DNA from: Rhodospirillum sp. | GTDB lineage: Bacteria > Pseudomonadota > Alphaproteobacteria > Dongiales > Dongiaceae | Assembly (NCBI GenBank): GCA_013822765.1 | Contig: PNKY01000015.1 | Span: 50,099 to 114,098, forward strand | DNA length: 64,000 bases | Direction of reading: 5' to 3' | Shown here: piece after piece, positions 31,051 to 39,298 of the stretch | Layout of the letters: each line of letters starts with the position of its first letter | Numbering within the stretch: position 1 is the stretch's first letter | Translations under genes and position numbers: made by a program | The notes under the pieces: model-generated | The model's input: only the letters and a program-made list of their open reading frames with translations | Database searches by the model: none | Told to the model about the DNA's origin: nothing

Positions 31051-31962
31051 ATGAATATGCCGATGCCAGATAAGCTTTTGCTCATAAACGCCACGATCGC
31101 GAATCGGGCCGTCTTCAAGATCACCTTCAAGGGCCGGCGCGACATCCAGGCCGCGAGCGATGCGGGCGAGGGCATGCGCTTTGCCGACCGCACGCCGCCC
31201 GACCTGATCGCGCTCGACATAGGCGACGACCAGGACGCCGGCATCGTCCACGGCATGATCAAGCATTTCCGCAACGCGCCGACCACGCGCAACACGCCGA
31301 TCGTGCTTCTGGCGGGCGCGGCCCAGGAGCCGGTGGCGATCCGCGGCCTCGCGCTCGGCGCGGTCGATTTCATCTCCAAGCCGCTGAGCCCGCTGGTGCT
31401 GGCTGCCCGGGTGCAGCGCCATCTCGATCTCAAGCATGAGCGCGACAATCTCGCGCACCATTCCGGCATCGACCAGGTGAGCGGCGTCGCCAGCCTGTCG
31501 CATTTCGACGCCCATGCCGACCGCGAATGGCGGCGCGCGCTGCGCCACCACACCAAGGTCTCGGTCGCGGTCATCGACGTCGACAATTTCCGCGCCTACA
31601 ACGAGCATCACGGCTACGTCGCGGGCGACGAGGTGCTGCGCCAGTTGGCCGGCGCCCTGGCGGACGAGATCCGCCGCCCGTCCGACCTGCTGGCGCGCTA
31701 TCACGGCGACCAGTTCGTCGCGCTGCTGCCCGACACTGACGGCACCGGCGCGGGCCACGTCGCCGACCGGCTGCTCAGCCGCGTGCGCGATCTGCGCCTG
31801 CCCTATGCCGACAACGATGGCGGGCACGTGACGGTCTCGATCGGCCTTGCCACGCTCGAGCCGACGTCGCGCGATGGCCTGCCGGAGTTCCTGGGCCTTG
31901 CCGCCGATGCGCTCGGCGCCGCCAAGCAGAATGGCCGCAACCAGCTGAAGACGCTGCCCTAG
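31051..31962 (+). CDS. receiver + GGDEF-fold protein (PleD-like), degenerate in both domains
   Basis: Receiver-like N-terminus (DLIALDIGDD...GAVDFISKPLSPLVLAARV), GGDEF-like C-terminus (VAVIDVDNFRAYNEHHGYVAGDEVLRQLA...LLARYHGDQFVALLP). Confidence 0.85.
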   Translation: MNMPMPDKLLLINATIANRAVFKITFKGRRDIQAASDAGEGMRFADRTPPDLIALDIGDDQDAGIVHGMIKHFRNAPTTRNTPIVLLAGAAQEPVAIRGLALGAVDFISKPLSPLVLAARVQRHLDLKHERDNLAHHSGIDQVSGVASLSHFDAHADREWRRALRHHTKVSVAVIDVDNFRAYNEHHGYVAGDEVLRQLAGALADEIRRPSDLLARYHGDQFVALLPDTDGTGAGHVADRLLSRVRDLRLPYADNDGGHVTVSIGLATLEPTSRDGLPEFLGLAADALGAAKQNGRNQLKTLP

Positions 31963-32059
31963 AGAACCGTCCCAGAAGTCACAGCAAATGTGGTCGCGGG
32001 GACAGCGGGATTTGGCTAGGTTCCGCCGATCCTTCTCTCCCGACTCGGACTAATCCCGC

Positions 32060-32860
32060 ATGCTCGAACTCGGCCCGCTGCTTACAGCCGCCATCCTTGG
32101 CATCGTCGAAGGCCTCACCGAATTCCTGCCGATTTCCAGCACCGGGCACCTGATCCTGGCGAGCGAACTGCTTGGCTTCGAAGGCGAGAAAGAGAACGCG
32201 TTCCTCATCATCATCCAGACCGGCGCGATGCTGGCTGTGATGTGGCAATACCGGGTCAAGTTCACCGACCTCACGATCGGCCTGTTCACCCGGCGCGACG
32301 CGCAGATCTTCGTGGCGAAGCTGTTCGTGGCGTTCCTGCCGGCGGCGATCGTGGGGCTGCTGTTCGGCAGCCTGATCAAGACCTATCTGTTCGGATCGAT
32401 ACCGGTTGCCATTGCGCTGATCGTCGGCGCATTCGTGATCCTGGCGGTCGAGCGCACCTACAAGAGCTGGCGGGTCGAGAGCGTGGACGACATGACGTTC
32501 CGCGATGCGCTGCTGATCGGCCTTGCGCAATGCTGCGCGCTCATTCCCGGCGTGTCACGCGCCGGCGCCACCATCATCGGCGGCATGCTGTGCGGCCTGT
32601 CGCGCAAGGCGGCGACCGAGTTCTCGTTCTTCCTGGCGGTGCCGACGCTGATCGCGGCCGGCGGTTACGATCTCCTGAAGCACCGCGGCGAGTTCTCGGC
32701 GGACGACATCGAGGTCTTGGCGGTCGGGCTGATCGTGTCCTTCATCTCGGCGCTGGTCTGCATCCGCTGGTTGCTGCGCTATGTCGCCAGCCACACCTTC
32801 AACATCTTCGCCTGGTACCGCATCATCCTCGGCGTGATCATCTTGATCGTGCTCTGGTAG
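32060..32860 (+). CDS. uppP: undecaprenyl-diphosphate phosphatase
   Basis: AAILGIVEGLTEFLPISSTGHLILASELLGF; ALIPGVSRAGATIIGGMLCGLSRKAATEFSFFLAVPT. Confidence 0.96.
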   Translation: MLELGPLLTAAILGIVEGLTEFLPISSTGHLILASELLGFEGEKENAFLIIIQTGAMLAVMWQYRVKFTDLTIGLFTRRDAQIFVAKLFVAFLPAAIVGLLFGSLIKTYLFGSIPVAIALIVGAFVILAVERTYKSWRVESVDDMTFRDALLIGLAQCCALIPGVSRAGATIIGGMLCGLSRKAATEFSFFLAVPTLIAAGGYDLLKHRGEFSADDIEVLAVGLIVSFISALVCIRWLLRYVASHTFNIFAWYRIILGVIILIVLW

Positions 32861-33250
32861 CTACCTGACGCGTTTGACGCGGTCCTTCTCAGGTACACCT
32901 TCGTTTTCAGCGACTACTTTGCTCCGAAGCACAGATTTCGTTCCTCGCTCAATGTTTGGAACATAGCGACGAATAAGTTTTTCCGGGCCATTGTACAGCA
33001 CCTTTGCAACACCAGCAGAGAAGTTGATGTGAAGAAACAGAAGATGATCTGCCGTGTGTTCACCAGGCGAGAACGCGGGGCCGCCGTCGTCCTTGCCAGT
33101 CGCCTTGATCTGAACGGTTCGATTGCCGGGCGCGATGGCATCGACGCCGCGGGTCCTTTTCTTCGGGGGCTTTAGGTTGGCGCAATCGTATCCTTCACTG
33201 TGTTGCCCCCTTGGACTCAGCCCATCCCCAATGCGCGATGTGATCATCAA
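32861..33250 (-). pseudogene. truncated DUF6998-like (restriction-endonuclease-fold-like) fragment
   Basis: ORF has ...SEGYDC...VDAIAPGNRTVQIKAT...HTADHLLFLHINFSAGVAKVLYNGPEKLIRRYV; in-frame TGA shortly upstream of the first ATG, and locally lower GC. Confidence 0.45.
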
Positions 33251-33279
33251 TCAGAACCGGGTGTCCAGTAGGTTGCGCC

Positions 33280-33314
33280 TAAAAACAAATCGGGGCCGGC
33301 AAGCCGACCCCGAC
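33280..33314 (-). terminator. rho-independent terminator downstream of rpsU
   Basis: Minus strand: gtcggggtcggc-ttg-ccggccccga followed by tttgttttta. Confidence 0.85.
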
Positions 33315-33341
33315 AACCTTCGCAGTGGACTGCGCGAAAGA

Positions 33342-33545
33342 CTAGTAGCCTTCGCGCTCCAGGCGCTTGCGCAGCAACTTCCGGTGACGCCGCACAGCTT
33401 CCGCCTTCTCACGCGCCTTCCGCTCCGAGGGCTTCTCGTAGTTACGGCGCATCTTCATTTCGCGGAAAATACCCTCGCGCTGCATCTTCTTCTTCAGCGC
33501 GCGCAGGGCCTGGTCGACATTGTTGTCACGGACGAGGACTTGCAC
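33342..33545 (-). CDS. rpsU: 30S ribosomal protein S21
   Basis: [59 protein letters not shown] start chosen (ORF extends to 33608). Confidence 0.96.
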   Translation of the reverse strand: MQVLVRDNNVDQALRALKKKMQREGIFREMKMRRNYEKPSERKAREKAEAVRRHRKLLRKRLEREGY

Positions 33546-33747
33546 GGTGGACTCAGCTCCTATCTCTGTCGTCGGCCGATCCATCCACCGGCCGGGTTGA
33601 AACCGCAAAAAAACATCGGGCGACCAAATGCCGCCCGTTGATTGGCGCGGTGTGTAGCACAGGCGCGTGTGGTTGTGAAGGGCTTACGGGGCTTCCGGCG
33701 GCGCCGATTTTGTCCCATATTTCAAAGGGAAAGGGAGAAATCGCACG

Positions 33748-34296
33748 ATGGCGATCCTGAAAATCGCGCGCATGGGGCACCCGGTCTTGAAGGCCCAGGC
33801 CCAACCGGTTGCGGACCCGAAAGCCCAGAAGATTCAACAGCTTGTGCGCGACATGATCGAGACCCTGGAGGATGTGGGCGGGATCGGGCTCGCTGCCCCG
33901 CAGGTCCACGTCTCCAAGCGGGTGGTGATCTTCTACGTCCCGGGCGAGCGACGAGCGGCCAGCGGCGAGCCGGCCGAGGACATCCCCCTGACCGTGCTCA
34001 TCAACCCCGAGATCGAGCCCCTGTCCGAGGAGAAGGCGGCGGGCGTGGAAGCCTGCCTGTCGGTCCCCGACCTCGCCGGGCCGGTGCCGCGCTGGACCCA
34101 CATCCGCTACCGCGCGCTCGACCTGCACGGCCGCATGTTCGAGCGCGAGGCCAAGGGCTATCATGCCCGTGTCGTGCAGCACGAATGTGATCACCTCGAC
34201 GGCATCCTCTATCCGATGCGCATGACGGATATCTCCCAGCTCTCGTTCGTCGAGGAGCTGCGCCGCTTCGGCGGCCAGCATGTCGAGGAGGACTAA
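33748..34296 (+). CDS. def: peptide deformylase
   Basis: GIGLAAPQVHVSKRVVIF; EACLSVPDLAG; QHECDHLDGILYPMRM. Confidence 0.95.
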   Translation: MAILKIARMGHPVLKAQAQPVADPKAQKIQQLVRDMIETLEDVGGIGLAAPQVHVSKRVVIFYVPGERRAASGEPAEDIPLTVLINPEIEPLSEEKAAGVEACLSVPDLAGPVPRWTHIRYRALDLHGRMFEREAKGYHARVVQHECDHLDGILYPMRMTDISQLSFVEELRRFGGQHVEED

Positions 34297-34299
34297 GCC

Positions 34300-34980
34300 A
34301 TGACCCCAGGCAGCATCTATGACCGCGATGCGGACCGGTTGGCGCTGCTGGAAGCGACGCTCTCGCACGCCGCCTTCGATGGCTGGTCGCAGAAGGCGTT
34401 CGATTCAGGCGCCAAGGACGCAGGCATCCCCGCCGACCGCGCGCTCAACGCGTTCCCCGGCGGAATGTCGGAGCTGCTCGCCTTCTATCACGAGGTCGAG
34501 GACCGCGAGATGCTGGAGGCGATGCAGCGCGCCAACGTGATGGAAATGCGCGTGCGCGACCGTATCGCTTTTGGGGTCAAGGCGCGGCTGCAGCGCAACA
34601 TGCGCCATCGCGAGGCGATCAAGTCGGCCTGCAGCTTTCTTGCGATGCCGCACAACGGGGCGTTGGCGTTGCGCCTGCTCTACCGCACGGTCGACGCAAT
34701 GTGGTACGGCGCCGGGGACAACGCGACCGATTTCAACTTCTACACCAAGCGCGCGTTGCTGGCGGGCGTCTATTCCACGACGGTGCTCTATTGGCTGAAC
34801 GACAAGTCGGCCGGTGCTGCCGATACCTGGACGTTCCTCAACCGCCGGATCGATGAAGTGATGCAGGTGCCGAAATTGCTCGGCAAGTTCAGCGCGGTCA
34901 CCAGCCGCTTCCCCAATCCGTTCCGGGTGGCGCAGCGCATTCGCCCGCGCGGCTTCCGCACCAGGACCGCCCGTGGCTGA
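34300..34980 (+). CDS. COQ9-family protein
   Basis: LLRYRTVDAMWYGAGDNATDFNFYTKRALLAGVYSTTVLYWLNDKSAGAADTWTFLNRRIDEVMQ-type COQ9 C-terminus. Confidence 0.93.
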   Translation: MTPGSIYDRDADRLALLEATLSHAAFDGWSQKAFDSGAKDAGIPADRALNAFPGGMSELLAFYHEVEDREMLEAMQRANVMEMRVRDRIAFGVKARLQRNMRHREAIKSACSFLAMPHNGALALRLLYRTVDAMWYGAGDNATDFNFYTKRALLAGVYSTTVLYWLNDKSAGAADTWTFLNRRIDEVMQVPKLLGKFSAVTSRFPNPFRVAQRIRPRGFRTRTARG

Positions 34981-35458
34981 GCAGTTGACGCAGGCGCAGC
35001 GCGAGAAGCGCAAGCGCGACAGCGGCCGGGCCGGCTACGATCCGGCGCTGACGGCACTGTCGCGCGGCGCGCCGGTCATGGTTTATGACGGCGCGTGCAA
35101 CCTGTGCCATCGCTGGGTGCGCTTCGCGCTCAAGCGCGACCGCGCGCAGCGCCTGAAGTTCCTGGCGGCGCAATCGCCGCTGGGACAGGAGTTCCTGAAG
35201 CGGAACCGCCTGCCGGCGCAGACCTTCGACAGCTTCTACCTGGTCGAGAACGCCGTCATCCTGCACAAGTCCACGGGCTTTCTCACCATGGCGCAGTACT
35301 TGCGCTGGCCCTGGCCGTGGCTGGCGGTGTTCGGGGTTCTGCCGACCCACCCGCTCGATCGCTTCTACGACTGGATCGCGCAGAACCGTTATCGCTGGTT
35401 CGGCCGGCGCGAGCTGTGCCTGGTCGCGGACGAGGCGAAGGCCGAGCGGTTCCTCTGA
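34973..35458 (+). CDS. thiol-disulfide oxidoreductase DCC family protein (DUF393)
   Basis: VMVYDGACNLCHRWVRFALKRDRAQRLKFLAAQSPLGQEFL (DGxCxLC). Confidence 0.93.
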   Translation: MAEQLTQAQREKRKRDSGRAGYDPALTALSRGAPVMVYDGACNLCHRWVRFALKRDRAQRLKFLAAQSPLGQEFLKRNRLPAQTFDSFYLVENAVILHKSTGFLTMAQYLRWPWPWLAVFGVLPTHPLDRFYDWIAQNRYRWFGRRELCLVADEAKAERFL

Positions 35459-35466
35459 CCGCTTCC

Positions 35467-36018
35467 ATGGTGCACATCCATATTACCGGCGCGTCTGGTT
35501 CGGGAACCACGTCTCTCGGACGTGCGCTCGCCGAGGAGATGAGTGTCCTGCATCTCGATGCCGACGACTTGTTCTGGCTGCGGACCGAACCACCCTATGC
35601 GACGCCGAGAAACCGCGACGAACGCATCGATCTGCTTCTCGAGACTGCGCGGCCAGAGCCGAGCTGGATCTTGTCCGGATCCGCGCTGACCTGGGGCGCC
35701 AAGGTCGAGGCGTTGTTCGACTTGATTGTCTTCCTGCGAACTGACCCGCAGCTTCGCAACGACCGACTCCGTCAGAGGGAGATGGCGCGATACGGTGCGC
35801 GCATCCAAGCCGGCGGCGACATGGTGGCCAAGCACAAGGAATTCATGGACTGGGCGGCGCGCTATGACACCGCCGGGCCGGAGCAACGCAGCCTGGTTGC
35901 GCATGAGCAATGGCTTGTCACGCAGACCTGCCCTGTCCTGCGGCTCGATTCATCCCGCCCGATCGCCGATCTGGTCCGGGAGATTCGCAGACATCCTGCG
36001 ATGGCGGGCAAAACCTGA
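35467..36018 (+). CDS. P-loop nucleotide kinase-like protein
   Basis: HIHITGASGSGTTSLGRALAEEMSVLHLDADDLFWLRTEPPY, adenylate-kinase-like family with GTT at the Walker A position. Confidence 0.8.
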   Translation: MVHIHITGASGSGTTSLGRALAEEMSVLHLDADDLFWLRTEPPYATPRNRDERIDLLLETARPEPSWILSGSALTWGAKVEALFDLIVFLRTDPQLRNDRLRQREMARYGARIQAGGDMVAKHKEFMDWAARYDTAGPEQRSLVAHEQWLVTQTCPVLRLDSSRPIADLVREIRRHPAMAGKT

Positions 36019-36027
36019 TCTTCGTGC

Positions 36028-36639
36028 TCACGCCATCAGATCGTACGGCTGCTTCCAGCCGGGCAGGGCGCTGATGTCGGCGAGCCAGCGCTGTACGTTG
36101 GGCCAGCGCGCAAGATCGATGCCGGCCTGGTCGGCCCAGAACAGGTAACCGCAGCAGCTGATGTCCGCGACGGTCGCGATGTCGCCGAGCAGGAACTTGT
36201 GCGCGGCGAATTCGCCGTTCATGCGGTCGAGGTCCGCCACGGCGCGGCCGCGCAGCCAGTCCAGCACCTCCGGCTTGGTGTCCGGCACCCAGCGCAGCGC
36301 GAAGCGCAGGTTGGGAACCGAGATGCCGATGCGGTTCGCTTCCCAGAACAGCCATTCGCGCACCTGGTCGTGATCGACCGCATCGCGGCCGTAGAATTTT
36401 AGCGTGCGCTGCGCGAGATGCAGCAGGATCGCGTTCGACTGCACGTAGGCCTGGCTGCGATCCACCAGCACCGGCACCTCGCCATACTTGCTCGCTTGCT
36501 GGAACTCGGCCGGCCGCCGGTCGCGCGGCAGCTGGATGTCGACCGGGCGGTACTCGTGCGCCGTCTGGGTGAGGGCCAGCATCAGCCGGACCTTGTAGGA
36601 ATGGCCGGACTCTCGGTTGCCGTAAAGGATGAGATCCAA
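36028..36639 (-). CDS. glutathione S-transferase family protein
   Basis: N-terminal GST domain (YGEVPVLVDRSQAYVQSNAILLHLAQR). Confidence 0.92.
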   Translation of the reverse strand: MDLILYGNRESGHSYKVRLMLALTQTAHEYRPVDIQLPRDRRPAEFQQASKYGEVPVLVDRSQAYVQSNAILLHLAQRTLKFYGRDAVDHDQVREWLFWEANRIGISVPNLRFALRWVPDTKPEVLDWLRGRAVADLDRMNGEFAAHKFLLGDIATVADISCCGYLFWADQAGIDLARWPNVQRWLADISALPGWKQPYDLMA

Positions 36640-36666
36640 AGGTCACCTGAGGGAAAGCTCTTAGGC

Positions 36667-37362
36667 CTATCCTAGCGCCTTTTCTCCATGAGCGCGCATC
36701 CGTTCTGCGACCAGTTGCTGGAGACGCCACAGGAAATGGTCGTGAATGCCGAGTTCCTCGCACTTGAGCACGGTTTCCAGCAGGTATTCCGCGCAGCTGC
36801 CGTTTTCGCCGCAGGCGTGGGCGATGTGGTCGGCCACGACCTCGTCCGAGATGCGGCCGGCGTAGCGCTCGCCCTCGAAGTTCGCGACGAAGGTCAGGCC
36901 GCGCACGGGTCCCTGCATGGTGGTGAGCTTGACCCAGCGCGGCACGTAGCCGTTGCCGGTCATTTCGCGCTTCCAGACCGCCGCGACCTTGTCGCGCACG
37001 CCCGGCGCGGCGATGCGATAGACGACGCCACGGCACGACCCGCCGCGGTCGAGCGCCAGCATCAGGCCGGGATGCGAGCGCGAGCCGCGATAGCGCAGTT
37101 GCCACAGGCAGAAGCGGCGATGCCAGCCGTTGAGCAGGGCGGGACGGCTTTCGGCGAAATCCAGTTCCGGCTTCCACATCAACGAGCCGTAGCCGAACAG
37201 CCACAGGTCGCCCTCGTCACGCTCCTGCATCATGCAATCGAGCGCCTCTTCGACTTCTTCCGGCGTCCGGAGCTTGTGGGCGCCGACATCGTCCTTCACG
37301 GAATCTCGAAAGCGCGCCGCGATCATGGCACGCGTCAAGGATGGCTGGCGCGGTTCTTTCAT
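36667..37362 (-). CDS. ChaC-like gamma-glutamylcyclotransferase
   Basis: DLWLFGYGSLMWKPELDFAESRPALLNGWHRRFCLW; GRGGSCRGVVYRI-type context. Confidence 0.95.
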   Translation of the reverse strand: MKEPRQPSLTRAMIAARFRDSVKDDVGAHKLRTPEEVEEALDCMMQERDEGDLWLFGYGSLMWKPELDFAESRPALLNGWHRRFCLWQLRYRGSRSHPGLMLALDRGGSCRGVVYRIAAPGVRDKVAAVWKREMTGNGYVPRWVKLTTMQGPVRGLTFVANFEGERYAGRISDEVVADHIAHACGENGSCAEYLLETVLKCEELGIHDHFLWRLQQLVAERMRAHGEKALG

Positions 37363-37865
37363 GACTTGCCGCGCCGCGATGGATGCGGTTCAAGCGGGCG
37401 CTTGCCCATCTCCACCTCGCGCAGCGCGAAGGCGGTTTCCATCGAGCTGATGTTGCCGACCGAGCGCAGCACGGTCTTCACGAAATCGTCGTAGCCCTCG
37501 AGGTCGTCTACCAGCACGCGCAGGAAATAGTCGCGCTGGCCGGTCATCAGGAAACACTCCTGCACCTGCGGCGCCTGGCTGATGGCGCGCTCGAAGGTCT
37601 CGATCGCTTCATCGCTGTGGATCGCGAGCTTGATCTCGACGAAGGCCATCATCTTGCGCCCGAGCTTGCGGGCGTCGACCTGCGCGGTGTAGCCGGTGAT
37701 GTAGCCGTCCTCCTCCAGCCGCCGCCAGCGGCGCAGGCAGGGCGACTGCGACAGCCCGACATGCTCGGACAACTCTGCTAGAGTGAGGCGGCAATTCGCC
37801 TGCAGCGCCGCGAGGATCTTGAGATCCAGGGCGTCCAGGTCCGGATTGGCAATATTTTGCGCCAT
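37359..37865 (-). CDS. Lrp/AsnC-family transcriptional regulator
   Basis: LDALDLKILAALQANCRLTLAELSEHVGLSQSPCLRRWRRLEEDGYITGYTAQVD. Confidence 0.95.
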   Translation of the reverse strand: MAQNIANPDLDALDLKILAALQANCRLTLAELSEHVGLSQSPCLRRWRRLEEDGYITGYTAQVDARKLGRKMMAFVEIKLAIHSDEAIETFERAISQAPQVQECFLMTGQRDYFLRVLVDDLEGYDDFVKTVLRSVGNISSMETAFALREVEMGKRPLEPHPSRRGKS

Positions 37866-37988
37866 GGCTATTATTTTTGGTGAATTTTACCGCATATGTC
37901 AATTCTGAGGTGGAATTAGGCGCATCTTTGCGCAGATCGCATCGTAACGTGGTTAACCTGAACAGACCGCGAGTCTCGGGAGGCCGCC

Positions 37989-39272
37989 ATGAAACAACAG
38001 CCCTATCACAAGCGCTTTGTGGGCACCCACAAGCTGAATCCTGACACTCTGATGATGAGCTACGGCTATGACCCGAAGCTCTCCGAGGGCGCGGTCAAAA
38101 CGCCTTTGTTCATGAGCTCGACCTTCGCCTTCCGCACCGCGGAAGAGGGCGCGCATTTCTTCGACGTGACCTCCGGCCGCGTGAAGCTGAATGCCGAGGA
38201 AACCTCGGGCCTGGTTTATTCCCGGTTCAACAATCCGAATCTGGAAGTGCTGGAGGATCGCATCTCCGTCCTGGAAGAAGCGGACGCGGCCTGCGTCTTC
38301 TCCAGCGGCATGTCGGCGATCACCACCGCCGCCATGGCATTCCTGCGCCCGGGCATGTCGATGGTAATGAGCAAGCCGATCTATGGCGGCACGTCGTCGC
38401 TGTTCTCCAGCTTTTTTCCCGACCTTGGAATCACCGTGGTGCCGATGACCGACGGCATGAGCGTCGATGGCATCACCTCCGCGATGAACGAAGCGGCGCG
38501 CCATGGACAACTCGGCATGGTGCTGATCGAGACGCCGGCCAATCCGACCAACACCCTGATCGATATCGGGTTGGTCGGCGGGCAATGCCTGCAGCATGGA
38601 TTGCGCAGCGGGCACAAGCCGTTGCTGGTGGTGGACAACACCTTCCTCGGTCCGATCTATCAGAAGCCGATCCTGCACGGCGCGGACCTGGTGGTCTATT
38701 CCGTCACCAAGTATCTGGCGGGCCACAGCGACCTGGTGGCCGGGGCGGTGGCGGGACGCAGTGACCTGATGGCGACCGTCCTGAAGTTGCGCGGCCTGCT
38801 CGGTACCCAGCTCGACCCGCACAGCTGCTGGCTGATCAGCCGGTCGCTGGAAACCTTGAGCCTCCGGATGCAGCGCGCCAACGAAAGCGCGCGGACCATC
38901 GCGGAATATGTGCGCAATCATCCGGGAGTCGAGGACGTCAATTATCTTGGTTTTCTGAAGCCGGGATCGCGCCAGGCCGAGCTGTTCGCAAAACAGTGCG
39001 GCAGCGCCGGCTCGACCTTCGCCTTTACCATCAAAGGCGGACGGGAAGCGGCGTTCCGGTTCCTCAACCGCATCCAGATCATCAAGCTTGCGGTCAGCCT
39101 GGGCGGGACGGAATCGCTGATCTGCCATCCGGCCTCGACCACCCATTCGGGCATCAAGGCGGAGGAACGCAAGGCGCTCGGCATCACCGAAGGCACGATC
39201 CGGCTTTCGATCGGCGTCGAGGATCCCAGCGACTTGCTGGCCGATATCGAACAGGCGATGGCGGCAGCCTAA
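37989..39272 (+). CDS. cystathionine gamma-synthase / methionine gamma-lyase family PLP enzyme
   Basis: YSRFNNPNLEVLEDRISVLEEADAACVFSSGMSAI; VVYSVTKYLAGHSDLVAGAVAG PLP-lysine motif. Confidence 0.93.
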   Translation: MKQQPYHKRFVGTHKLNPDTLMMSYGYDPKLSEGAVKTPLFMSSTFAFRTAEEGAHFFDVTSGRVKLNAEETSGLVYSRFNNPNLEVLEDRISVLEEADAACVFSSGMSAITTAAMAFLRPGMSMVMSKPIYGGTSSLFSSFFPDLGITVVPMTDGMSVDGITSAMNEAARHGQLGMVLIETPANPTNTLIDIGLVGGQCLQHGLRSGHKPLLVVDNTFLGPIYQKPILHGADLVVYSVTKYLAGHSDLVAGAVAGRSDLMATVLKLRGLLGTQLDPHSCWLISRSLETLSLRMQRANESARTIAEYVRNHPGVEDVNYLGFLKPGSRQAELFAKQCGSAGSTFAFTIKGGREAAFRFLNRIQIIKLAVSLGGTESLICHPASTTHSGIKAEERKALGITEGTIRLSIGVEDPSDLLADIEQAMAAA

Positions 39273-39298
39273 AAAGAAAAGGGACGGGGGACGGATCG

